From NCBI GenBank assembly GCA_955652195.1, contig CATPBC010000456.1, positions 1-9,675 of the forward strand: a stretch of DNA of 9,675 nucleotides, read 5' to 3'. Under the pieces are notes generated by a model, which did no database searches, was not told the DNA's origin, and worked only from the letters and a program-made list of their open reading frames with translations. Position numbers and translations under genes: made by a program. Below are positions 1 through 8,423 of this stretch, piece by piece. This DNA comes from an uncultured Xanthobacteraceae bacterium. Its GTDB lineage: Bacteria > Pseudomonadota > Alphaproteobacteria > Rhizobiales > Xanthobacteraceae. Every line of letters begins with the position of its first letter. The stretch's first letter is position 1.

Positions 1-87
1 GCCAAAGCCGCCGGCATTGTGCTCGAAGCCGCCCGTATGGGCCGCAATGGCCTTTCCGCCTTGATCGAGGCCCCATCTCCGGGTTAA
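1..87 (+). CDS. C-terminal end of an unrecognised protein (partial)
   Basis: Reading frame 1 is open from the first base and ends at a TAA at 85-87, giving 28 residues beginning AKAAGIVLEAARMGRN and ending in APSPG. The composition (Ala-rich, amphipathic helix, then a short Pro/Gly tail) and the GC-rich third positions look like a genuine coding end. The piece is too short to assign a family and I do not recognise it. It is co-directional with the following fabH-like gene, about 106 bases upstream of it, so shared transcription is possible but not shown. Confidence 0.5.
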   Translation, partial: AKAAGIVLEAARMGRNGLSALIEAPSPG

Positions 88-193
88 CCCGGCATCGCCG
101 CTCTACTTGCAGCGGGCATCGTGCTAAGGCCGCCGTGGCACCGATCCCGGCAGATCCAGCAAAGCGTACAGCGTGAACAAGCCGAAAACAAAG

Positions 194-1189
194 ATGCGGA
201 AGTCCCGAGCCGCGATTACCGGCGTTCACGGCTATGTGCCGCCGGACGTGCTGAGCAATGCCGAATTGGCCAAAATGGTCGACACCAGCGATGAGTGGAT
301 CGTCGAACGCACCGGCATCAAGGAGCGGCGCATCCTCAAAGGCAAAGGCTTGGGCACCTCGCATATGGGCGCGCAAGCGGTCGAGGCACTGTTGGCCAAG
401 ACCGCGACCTCACCGGAGGAGATCGATCTCCTGATCTGTGCGACGACGACCCCCGATTTTGTCTTTCCCTCGACCGCAAATCTGATCTGCGAGATGTGCG
501 GCATCCGCTCGGTCGGCAGTTTCGACGTGCAAGCCGCCTGTTCCGGCTTCATCTACGCGCTCACCATTGCCGCGCAATTCATCGAGAACGGAAAATCCCG
601 CAAGATCGTTGTGGTCGGTGCCGACAAGATGTCGGCCATCATCGACTATACCGACCGCGCGACTTGTGTGCTGTTCGGCGATGGCGCCGGCGCAGTCCTG
701 CTCGAGCCGAACAACAAGTTCGGAATAATCGACACGCTGATCTCTTCCGACGGGTCGGGCATGCCGCATCTGCATCAGAAAGCCGGCGGCAGCCGGATGC
801 CGCCGACCGCCGAGACCGTGGCGAAGCGTTTGCACTACGTCCATCAGGAGGGCGCGGCCGTCTATAAGTTCGCGGTCGCCCGCATGGCCGAGGTCGCGGG
901 CGAACTGATGAAGCGCAATCGGCTCAATGGCGACGACGTCGATTGGCTGGTGCCGCATCAGGCCAATCGGCGCATCATCGAAGCAACGGCTGAGCGCATG
1001 AAGCTTCCGGCCGAGCGCGTGATGGTCACCATCCAAAAATTCGGAAACACGACGGCGGCGACGATCCCGCTGTGCCTGTGGGACTATGAACATCGCCTCA
1101 AGGCCGGCGACCGGCTGATCTTGGCGGCGTTCGGCGGCGGCTTCACCTGGGGCGGCGCCTATCTGACCTGGGCTTACGATTCCCAGTGA
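194..1189 (+). CDS. fabH: Beta-ketoacyl-ACP synthase III (FabH family), Bacteroidota-like
   Basis: A thiolase-fold condensing enzyme of 331 residues. The family joins an acyl-CoA primer (acetyl-CoA or branched/longer) to malonyl-ACP, starting cytosolic type II fatty acid synthesis or priming a secondary pathway. The catalytic triad is visible: Cys116 in QAACSGF, His255 in VPHQAN and Asn285 in KFGNTTAA. The glycine-rich C-terminal FGGGFTWGGAYL also fits, as does the length (E. coli FabH is 317). Two starts are possible: GTG at 173 (7 residues longer) and ATG at 194. Neither has a clear Shine-Dalgarno; I chose ATG because the conserved AAITGVHGYVPP then begins at the usual distance from the N-terminus. 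The wording, for example ADKMSAIIDYTDRATC and IPLCLWDYE, is what I associate with Bacteroidota FabH rather than the plsX-linked alphaproteobacterial enzyme. It stands apart from other fatty-acid genes here, so the primer is unknown. Confidence 0.93.
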   Translation: MRKSRAAITGVHGYVPPDVLSNAELAKMVDTSDEWIVERTGIKERRILKGKGLGTSHMGAQAVEALLAKTATSPEEIDLLICATTTPDFVFPSTANLICEMCGIRSVGSFDVQAACSGFIYALTIAAQFIENGKSRKIVVVGADKMSAIIDYTDRATCVLFGDGAGAVLLEPNNKFGIIDTLISSDGSGMPHLHQKAGGSRMPPTAETVAKRLHYVHQEGAAVYKFAVARMAEVAGELMKRNRLNGDDVDWLVPHQANRRIIEATAERMKLPAERVMVTIQKFGNTTAATIPLCLWDYEHRLKAGDRLILAAFGGGFTWGGAYLTWAYDSQ

Positions 1190-1200
1190 GACTGACACAC

Positions 1201-1300
1201 TATGTCTGCCTTCGAGGGTAAAGCAGACATCGCAACTACGAGCCACTGCGTCCGTCTTTGACCCATGAGCGACATTGGCCAGCATTTCATGTTGCACAGT
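1201..1300. repeat. Degenerate palindromic intergenic repeat; possible fabH end hairpin
   Basis: Twelve bases after the fabH-like stop, ATGTCTGC (1202-1209) and GCAGACAT (1223-1230) form a perfect 8-bp inverted repeat. Two further pairs follow after one mismatch, around a CGAGGGT loop. A weaker second copy of the same wording (GTCCG...TTTGACCC...GCGACAT) follows at about 1250-1276. No T-run follows the hairpin, so it is not a canonical intrinsic terminator. It could still mark the end of this gene, or of the convergent minus-strand gene whose stop is at 1311. The alternation of GTCTGC/GTCCG with TTTGACCC resembles a dispersed intergenic sequence I know from Bradyrhizobium-type genomes; this identification is from memory. 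Confidence 0.4.
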
Positions 1301-1310
1301 AGCGAAGCGG

Positions 1311-2625
1311 TTATGCAGCCTTGGCGGTCTGGCTCCGCGCTTCGACGATCTGCGACGAAAGGTTTGTGCGCGTCGCCTCAATGTCGCGTTTGAAGCCAAA
1401 AAATATTTCCGAGTGTCGCATTGGAAGAATTGCCGATGCCTCGTCGATGGACTCCAGATCGGCTTGCAGCGCCGCCAGCTGGGGCGCAGTCAGTGTTTTT
1501 TGCATCGCTTTTTCAACAACCCTGAGGCGGCGATACAACTTGCGCATCCGGTCTTGCAAAAACCAGCGGTATAGCTTGGGTGCAAAATTGAACAGCGGAA
1601 TGCCGATCGCAATGGCTGTGACCAGCACCGCGATCGCCCTTTGTACGTGCACGCCCAACCACAAAGGCAAATGCCTCTGCAGAAACGAAGGGCCATTTTT
1701 GTAATAATCAACCGCGCTGGCGGCCATGGGATATTCTGGGTCGGTCTGCGTGGGAAATTCGCCGGCGCGCTGGAAAATATCTTGTTTCCCGTGCACTTCA
1801 GACACCGTTCGCAACAAAAGCTGAACAATCTCTGGATGAAGATCGTCGCGGATCAATAGGCGGTTTGTGGTGGCGAGGAGGGTCACGTCATTCGGCGGAA
1901 TATTCCTTTCGATATCGAAAACGCCCTGCGGCAATACCAGTCGGACGAGACCCGGGAAAATCCTGGTGAAGGCCTCGGCCATTGGGATATTCATGAGCCG
2001 AACGTCGGGAGTGTGCAGCAAGGCCTTGACGCTGGCCGCATCCGTACCGCCCAAGACCCACGCGACATCTACCTTGCCGTCTTTAAGCGCGTCTGCGGCC
2101 GCGGTTCCGCCGTAGGGCAGGAATGTGGCGGTTGAGGAGGTGATGCCGCCCGCACCGGGAACCTGTTCGGCCGAGAATCTGGTTCCGCTTCCTTCAGGTC
2201 CGACCGCGATACGTCTGCCTTTTTAGTTGCGACAAATGGTCTAACGTTTCGGTAGATCGATAGAATATCCAAAAAGCATTGTTGTACATGAGGCCTATCG
2301 ACAGCAGCCCTGGCGGAGGATTGCCTTTCGAAGCGCCACCATTCACAAAGCCGATGTCGACACCGGATTTCGAATCCTGCAGAAGTCGGAGGTTGTCCAC
2401 GGCCCCATTGGTCTCTCGTAACTCCAGCTTGACGTGAGAGCGCGCGAAGATTTCACGATATTTCTCGCCGTAGTACACGAAGGTCGAGCCCTTAAAGGCC
2501 GTCGCAATCGTGACAGTCGTCGGCGGTGCAGGAATAAAATACGCCACCGCGAACGAAGCGATGCCTGCAATGCAGAGGATCACAGCTAGGCCTTTGTTCA
2601 AAGGCCAACGATTAAACCCGAGCAT
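1311..2625 (-). pseudogene. TAXI-family TRAP transporter solute-binding protein, interrupted by a frameshift
   Basis: The family captures small organic anions for TRAP transporters; TAXI receptors normally work with a fused DctQM permease, and none is present here. The first frame starts at ATG 2625, with AAGGA about 7 bases upstream. It encodes an N-terminal membrane segment (residues about 12-32) and the receptor start (VTIATAFKGSTFVYYGEKY), then stops after 143 residues. An A5 run at 2224-2220 holds one base too many. Reading GGC from 2219 restores the family sequence (GRRIAVGPEGSGTRFSAEQV, FLPYGGTAAADALKDGKVD, WVLGGTDAASV) and continues without a stop to TAA at 1311-1313. The restored protein would have 437 residues, with a second hydrophobic segment at about 329-348 and a charged helical cytoplasmic tail of some 90 residues. 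This could be a real pseudogene, a +1 recoding site or a sequencing error. No other lesion is seen, so any decay is recent. Confidence 0.85.
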
Positions 2626-3060
2626 AGGCTTTCCTTCACCGGATTGCGTCTTTTAACCGACTTCCGGTGAGCGCTCTTTGCGAGCCTTGAGAGGAGAGCC
2701 GTTAGCTCCGATCACAGGGTATTTTTGATTGTTCTTGAAACAGATCATACCTGAGGAGGTGACTAATAGATACGGAAATCTTGGCCGCACCGCAGGGCAA
2801 TCGGACGGCAAATATCGCCTCGCGCTCAGCGCTCAGTGCAGGGATTTAGAAAAGCCAAACTTCGTCGGCATGTATGGTCGCTAATGGCCCTTATCGGACT
2901 TGGTGCAATGTCTGATTTAAGTCCGAGATGGGCTCCAAACCGGACGTTAACTAGCCTTTGCTGACCAACCTGAATTTTATGAGTACGCGCCCTAGCGAAT
3001 AGCGATCAGTGACGGACCGGTTGCGGGTCGTTGCTCGCTGTTTGGCCATTCACCGCTTAA
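2626..3060. other. Gene-poor intergenic stretch with degenerate repeat sequence
   Basis: This stretch lies between the start of the TAXI gene (minus strand) and the end of gltA (minus strand). It is visibly more AT-rich than its neighbours and has no convincing gene. It holds a strong Shine-Dalgarno-like GAGGAGGTGA at 2753-2762; a 41-codon plus-strand frame can be opened at an overlapping GTG (2759), ending at TAA 2882-2884, but its start lies inside the Shine-Dalgarno itself. A perfect 8-bp inverted repeat, TCGGACTT (2894-2901) and AAGTCCGA (2919-2926), sits within a 2880-2955 segment that resembles the repeat at 1201-1300 (AATGTCTG, AAACCGGACGTT). I see no clear intrinsic terminator for gltA. 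Confidence 0.5.
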
Positions 3061-4368
3061 TCACCGCCGCTTCGACATCGGCAGAAATTCTCGCTGCGGC
3101 GCGCCGGTATAGAGCTGCCGCGGCCGGCCGAGCTTCTGGTGCGGGTCTTCGATCATCTCCTTCCACTGCGCGATCCAGCCGACGGTCCGCGCCAGGGCGA
3201 ACAGCACGGTGAACATGGCAGTGGGAAAACCCATCGCGCGCAATGTAATGCCCGAATAGAAATCGACGTTCGGATAAAGCTTTTTCTCGATGAAATAGTC
3301 ATCGTGTAGCGCGATCTTCTCGAGCTCCATCGCGACATCGAGCAGCGGATCTTTGATGCCAAGCTCGTTGAGCACCTCGTAGCAGGTCTTCTGCATGATC
3401 TTGGCGCGCGGATCGTAGTTCTTGTAGACGCGATGGCCGAAGCCCATCAGGCGGAATGAATCCTTCGGGTCCTTGGCGCGTTTGATGTATTCCGGAATGC
3501 GATCGACGGTGCCGATCTCGCCGAGCATTTTCAGTGCCGCCTCGTTGGCGCCGCCATGCGCCGGCCCCCACAGGCAGGCGATGCCGGCCGCGATACAGGC
3601 GAACGGATTGGCGCCGGTCGAGCCGGCAAGCCGGACCGTAGAGGTCGAGGCATTCTGTTCGTGGTCGGCGTGCAGGGTGAAGATACGGTCCATTGCGCGC
3701 GACAGCACCGGATTGGCTTTGTATTCCTCGCACGGCACCGCGAAACACATGCGCAGGAAGTTCGATGCATAGTCGAGCTTGTTATTGGGATAAATGAACG
3801 GCTGGCCGACCGAGTATTTGTAGGCCATGGCCGCGAGCGTCGGCATCTTCGCGATCATGCGGATCGACGCAATCATGCGCTGGGTCGGATCGGTGATGTC
3901 GGTCGAGTCATGATAGAACGCCGAGAGCGCGCCGACGCAGCCGACCATCACCGCCATCGGATGAGCATCGCGCCGGAATCCCTGAAAGAACCGGCTCATC
4001 TGCTCATGAATCATCGTGTGATGGGTCACGCGATCGACGAAGTCCGCTTTCTGTGCGGCCGTCGGCAACTCGCCATAGAGCAGCAAATAACAGGTTTCGA
4101 GAAAGTCGCCGTGTTCGGCGAGATCGGCAATCGGATAACCGCGATAGAGCAGGATGCCCTTGTCGCCGTCGATATAAGTGATCTTGGATTCGCAGCTCCC
4201 GGTCGAGGTGTAGCCGGGATCGTAAGTAAAAATGCCGGCCTCGGCGTAGAGCTTGCTGACGTCCAACACCTCCGGCCCGATCGTGCCGTCATAAACAGGA
4301 AACGAATAGCTCTTATCGCCGAGCGTAATCGTACCGGTCTTTATGTTGGCGCCGGTCTTCGCGTCCAT
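3061..4368 (-). CDS. gltA: Type II citrate synthase
   Basis: Cytosolic citrate synthase condenses oxaloacetate and acetyl-CoA to citrate, the entry step of the TCA cycle. The 435-residue product matches the hexameric, Gram-negative type along its whole length. The catalytic residues are His271 ([12 protein letters not shown]), His312 ([14 protein letters not shown]) and Asp369 ([10 protein letters not shown]); the block [14 protein letters not shown] is intact and the protein ends normally (RPRQLYTG...). Relative to E. coli numbering the three catalytic residues share one offset (+7), so there are no internal gaps between them. The Cys in VPCEEY corresponds to the E. coli Cys206 region linked to NADH inhibition. 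ATG 4368 was chosen because GAGGG lies 7 bases upstream and the protein then begins at the family's N-terminus; an upstream in-frame ATG at 4449 would add 27 unrelated residues. It is downstream of gltX on the same strand but separated from it by a TIR element, so it probably has its own promoter. Confidence 0.98.
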   Translation of the reverse strand: MDAKTGANIKTGTITLGDKSYSFPVYDGTIGPEVLDVSKLYAEAGIFTYDPGYTSTGSCESKITYIDGDKGILLYRGYPIADLAEHGDFLETCYLLLYGELPTAAQKADFVDRVTHHTMIHEQMSRFFQGFRRDAHPMAVMVGCVGALSAFYHDSTDITDPTQRMIASIRMIAKMPTLAAMAYKYSVGQPFIYPNNKLDYASNFLRMCFAVPCEEYKANPVLSRAMDRIFTLHADHEQNASTSTVRLAGSTGANPFACIAAGIACLWGPAHGGANEAALKMLGEIGTVDRIPEYIKRAKDPKDSFRLMGFGHRVYKNYDPRAKIMQKTCYEVLNELGIKDPLLDVAMELEKIALHDDYFIEKKLYPNVDFYSGITLRAMGFPTAMFTVLFALARTVGWIAQWKEMIEDPHQKLGRPRQLYTGAPQREFLPMSKRR

Positions 4369-4441
4369 GGTTTTACCCTCGATGTACGAATTGCAAGACT
4401 GACACTGGCCGCTCGCGCCCGCATAGCCGAGAGCGGTCGGG

Positions 4442-4494
4442 CGGCACAATTCGACCCGCCGATTTGGCGTAGCTCAAGCGACTTTGCACTGCAA
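4442..4494 (-). promoter_or_regulatory. Candidate gltA promoter and 11-bp palindrome
   Basis: On the minus strand, TTGAGC (4477-4472) and TCGAAT (4454-4449) are separated by 17 bases, a plausible vegetative sigma promoter about 80-110 bases upstream of the gltA ATG. Just upstream is a perfect odd palindrome, TTGCACTGCAA (4484-4494), at a place where an activator or repressor could bind. Further inside the leader, CCGCTC (4409-4414) and GAGCGG (4431-4436) could form a small hairpin. All are pattern matches only; alphaproteobacterial promoters are poorly conserved. Confidence 0.22.
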
Positions 4495-4570
4495 GATAAT
4501 AGCCCATAACGCGAGCGAAAGGGGACTAAGCGGCGAAAATCTGCGGCGGAATGCGGCTGTCCGGATAGTC

Positions 4571-4839
4571 AGGGTCAAAACTCATTATTTGCGCGGTCGC
4601 GACGCTGGGCATTTCGGCCGCTGGCTAGGCGTGAGGAGCGATGTGATCTATACGATCATGAGCGACGAACAACGACGCCAGCGGGCGAAAGGCCCGCGTC
4701 CTTTCAGGTTGTGGCGAAAATCGCCGCCGGGTTCGTCGAAGAGCTCGACCGTATGCTCGATACGCTCTTCGCTCTTCTCCTGCCCGGCGAGCGATTTTGG
4801 CCACAAACGCGGCTCGCGGAAATAATGAGTTATGACCCT
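4571..4839. mobile_element. Small TIR element (MITE-like or decayed insertion sequence)
   Basis: The left end (4571-4595) and the reverse complement of the right end (4839-4815) match at 23 of 25 positions. Both start AGGGTCA, then share AACTCATTATTT and end in CGCG. Outside these limits the similarity stops. If the repeat proper begins at GGGTCA, the flanks TAGTCA (4566-4571) and TAGTTA (4839-4844) give an imperfect 6-bp direct repeat, a possible target duplication. The 269-bp interior is too short for a transposase. It contains a GCGGGC/GCCCGC hairpin (4681-4697) and, on the minus strand, an open stretch reading ERIEHTVELFDEPGGDF that runs from the right end to a TAG at 4650-4648 without an ATG. 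The element begins 11 bases beyond the gltX stop and separates gltX from gltA. The family is not assigned. Confidence 0.7.
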
Positions 4840-4850
4840 AGTTAGCCGAT

Positions 4851-6281
4851 TTAATGCGCCGTCTGATCGCCAAGCCGGTCGGCAAGCCGGCCCAGGCTCT
4901 CGGTTTTACCGAGCACCGTAAGCACCTCAAAAATTCCGGGCGATGTCGTGCGCCCGGTCAGCGCCGCCCGCAATGGCTGCGCCACCGCGCCGAGCTTGGC
5001 GCCGTGGCGTTCGGCAAAGCCGCGCAGCGCATGCTCGGTGGTCTCGACGGTCCAGGGCTCGACGTGAGCGAGTTCGGCGGCGACCCCGCGCAGCAGCGTT
5101 CGCGCATCCTCGTTGAGAATGCCTTCGGCTTTTTCGTCGAGCTGGATTGGTCGATCGGCCCAAAGAAAACGCGCGCCGTCGATGATCTCGAGCAGCGTCT
5201 TGGCGCGCTCTTTCAAGCTTGGCATGGCCGCAAGCCATTGCTTGCGGACCGATGGCATCATCTTGGCGGCGATTTCGGCGCCGTCGGCAAGATGCGGCAG
5301 TAGCTTCTCGATCGCCTCCAGCAATTGGGCATCGCTGGTTTGGCGGATGTAATGTCCGTTGAGATTTTCAAGCTTGGCAAGATCAAATCGCGCCGGCGAG
5401 CGGCCGATCTGCGGCAGATCGAAAGCCGCGATCATTTCCTCGGTCGAGAATATTTCCTGATCGCCATGGCTCCAGCCCAGCCGCACCAGGTAATTGCGCA
5501 ATGCGGCTGGCAGGTAACCCATTGCGCGATAGGCATCGATGCCGAGCGCGCCATGGCGCTTCGATAGTTTGGACCCGTCCGGGCCGTGGATCAGCGGAAT
5601 ATGCGCCATGATCGGCACCGGCCAGCCGAGCGCATCGTAAATCTGCTTCTGCCGCGCGGCGTTGGTGAGATGGTCGTCACCGCGGATCACGTGCGTAATA
5701 GTCATGTCATGATCGTCAACAACAACCGCAAGCATGTAAGTCGGCGTGCCGTCCGAACGCAGCAACACCAGATCATCGAGGTTCTCGTTCTGCCAAACCA
5801 CGCGCCCCTGAACCTGGTCCTCGATGATCGTCTCGCCGGTCAGCGGCGCTTTGAGCCGGATCGCGGGCTTCACGCCAGGCGGCGCTTCGCTCGGGTCGCG
5901 ATCGCGCCAGCGGCCGTCATAAAGCTTGGCGCGACCTTCGCGGCGCGCCGCCTCGCGCATTTGTGCGAGTTCTTCGGGACTGGCGTAGCAGCGGTAGGCG
6001 CGTCCGGCCGCCAGCAGCTGTTCGACAACTTCACGGTGGCGCTGCGAACGCGCGAACTGATAGACGGTGTCGCCATCCCAGGTGACGCCGAGCCATTTCA
6101 GGCCGTCGAGAATGGCGTCGATCGCGGCCTGCGTGGAGCGCTCGCGGTCGGTGTCTTCGATGCGCAAGAGCATCTTTCCGCCGCGGCCGCGTGCGTAAAG
6201 CCAGTTGAATAGGGCGGTGCGCCCACCGCCGATGTGCAAGAAACCGGTAGGCGAGGGGGCAAAGCGGGTGACGACGGTCAT
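4851..6281 (-). CDS. gltX: Glutamyl-tRNA synthetase
   Basis: Class I aminoacyl-tRNA synthetase that charges tRNA-Glu in the cytosol; in organisms using GatCAB it may also mischarge tRNA-Gln. The protein has 476 residues, normal for bacterial GluRS. The ATP-binding HIGH motif is HIGGG at residues 16-20 (after [10 protein letters not shown]) and the KMSKS motif is KLSKR at 238-242. The tRNA-acceptor block ([20 protein letters not shown], then [12 protein letters not shown]) lies between them, with the helical anticodon-binding half behind. The zinc-knuckle cysteines of the E. coli enzyme are mostly absent: Cys98 is kept, but positions matching Cys100, Cys125 and His127 are Tyr, Trp and Asp. This makes it the zinc-free type. 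ATG 6281 places RFAPSPTG at the normal distance from the start; the Shine-Dalgarno is weak, and a 17-bp tandem repeat abuts it. It is transcribed away from glnS and towards gltA. Confidence 0.97.
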   Translation of the reverse strand: MTVVTRFAPSPTGFLHIGGGRTALFNWLYARGRGGKMLLRIEDTDRERSTQAAIDAILDGLKWLGVTWDGDTVYQFARSQRHREVVEQLLAAGRAYRCYASPEELAQMREAARREGRAKLYDGRWRDRDPSEAPPGVKPAIRLKAPLTGETIIEDQVQGRVVWQNENLDDLVLLRSDGTPTYMLAVVVDDHDMTITHVIRGDDHLTNAARQKQIYDALGWPVPIMAHIPLIHGPDGSKLSKRHGALGIDAYRAMGYLPAALRNYLVRLGWSHGDQEIFSTEEMIAAFDLPQIGRSPARFDLAKLENLNGHYIRQTSDAQLLEAIEKLLPHLADGAEIAAKMMPSVRKQWLAAMPSLKERAKTLLEIIDGARFLWADRPIQLDEKAEGILNEDARTLLRGVAAELAHVEPWTVETTEHALRGFAERHGAKLGAVAQPLRAALTGRTTSPGIFEVLTVLGKTESLGRLADRLGDQTAH

Positions 6282-6283
6282 GT

Positions 6284-6331
6284 CTGCTGGATTCTAATTT
6301 CTGCCGGATTCTAATTTGCCGGTTTCTAAGG
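6284..6331. repeat. 17-bp tandem repeat immediately upstream of gltX
   Basis: Two units, CTGCTGGATTCTAATTT (6284-6300) and CTGCCGGATTCTAATTT (6301-6317), differ at one base. They are followed by a partial third copy, GCCGGTTTCTAAGG (6318-6331). The array starts three bases from the gltX ATG, so it covers the ribosome-binding region and 5' leader of that gene. Copy-number change would alter leader length rather than the protein. Confidence 0.75.
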
Positions 6332-6384
6332 ACGCGGGCCCGTGTACCACATATATCTGCGAAAAGGATGAAGGCGGGCAAACC

Positions 6385-6551
6385 AGAGCATGATCCCGAA
6401 AAGTGGACACCGGTTTCCCGCCTGCGCGAAGCCATGGCACCGGTTTGTGGTGTTGTTTGATGCTTCGGCGGGCGAAGGCAGGTCGGGAAAGATCATGCTA
6501 AGTCAGAAAGCTAAAGCGAAATGGCAACTCACGGTAAGGTCATTTCGCTTT
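6385..6551. repeat. Rhizobiales-type palindromic intergenic repeat with strong hairpin
   Basis: AGCATGATC (6387-6395) is matched by GATCATGCT (6491-6499). Inside these, TTTCCCGCCTGC (6414-6425) pairs with GCAGG-TCGGGAAA (6478-6490) with one bulge. CACCGGTTT occurs twice (6408-6416 and 6438-6446). Directly after comes AAAGCGAAATG (6513-6523) with CATTTCGCTTT (6541-6551), a perfect 11-bp stem with a 17-base loop. The wording around GAGCATGATCCCGAAAAGTGG and GATCATGCT...AAGCTAAAGCG is one I know as an abundant intergenic palindrome of Hyphomicrobiales genomes. It lies in the divergent gltX/glnS region, about 75 bases upstream of glnS, and may influence either promoter or simply be a passenger. 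Confidence 0.7.
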
Positions 6552-6625
6552 GGGGTGGGCTTGACCCGATCCGCTGACTTGTTCAATCCGAAGGCTCGCA
6601 TTCTTGCTGACCACTGGCGGTGAAA

Positions 6626-8323
<1,698 letters not shown>

Positions 8324-8423
8324 GTTTTTATCTTCTCCACACCCGTCGGTTGCGCTATCGCCACGGCCCATGGGCCTCAGCTAGCATGAAGTTCCTTCCT
8401 TCAGCGCGCTGGGGCATCGCGCA

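Noticed and set aside
1202..1230. Hairpin after fabH as an intrinsic terminator
   Set aside because: The stem is short and no T-run follows on either strand, so I keep it only as a repeat with a possible end-of-gene role.
410..1399. Minus-strand frame of 329 codons opposite the fabH-like gene
   Set aside because: It is antisense to a gene with a complete catalytic triad and has low-complexity Arg/Ala/Asp-rich composition.
4369..4449. 27-residue N-terminal extension of citrate synthase from an upstream ATG
   Set aside because: A good ribosome-binding site precedes ATG 4368 and family members start there; the extension contains the candidate leader hairpin instead.
3556..4509. Plus-strand frame of 317 codons opposite gltA
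   Set aside because: It is fully antisense to a strongly conserved gltA; its Arg/His/Ala/Gly-rich composition is that of a mirror frame caused by GC-rich third positions.
4484..4825. Plus-strand open frame of 113 codons across the TIR element
   Set aside because: It begins outside the element and ends inside its right repeat, has no Shine-Dalgarno and resembles no family; it is best explained as a chance frame through GC-rich DNA.
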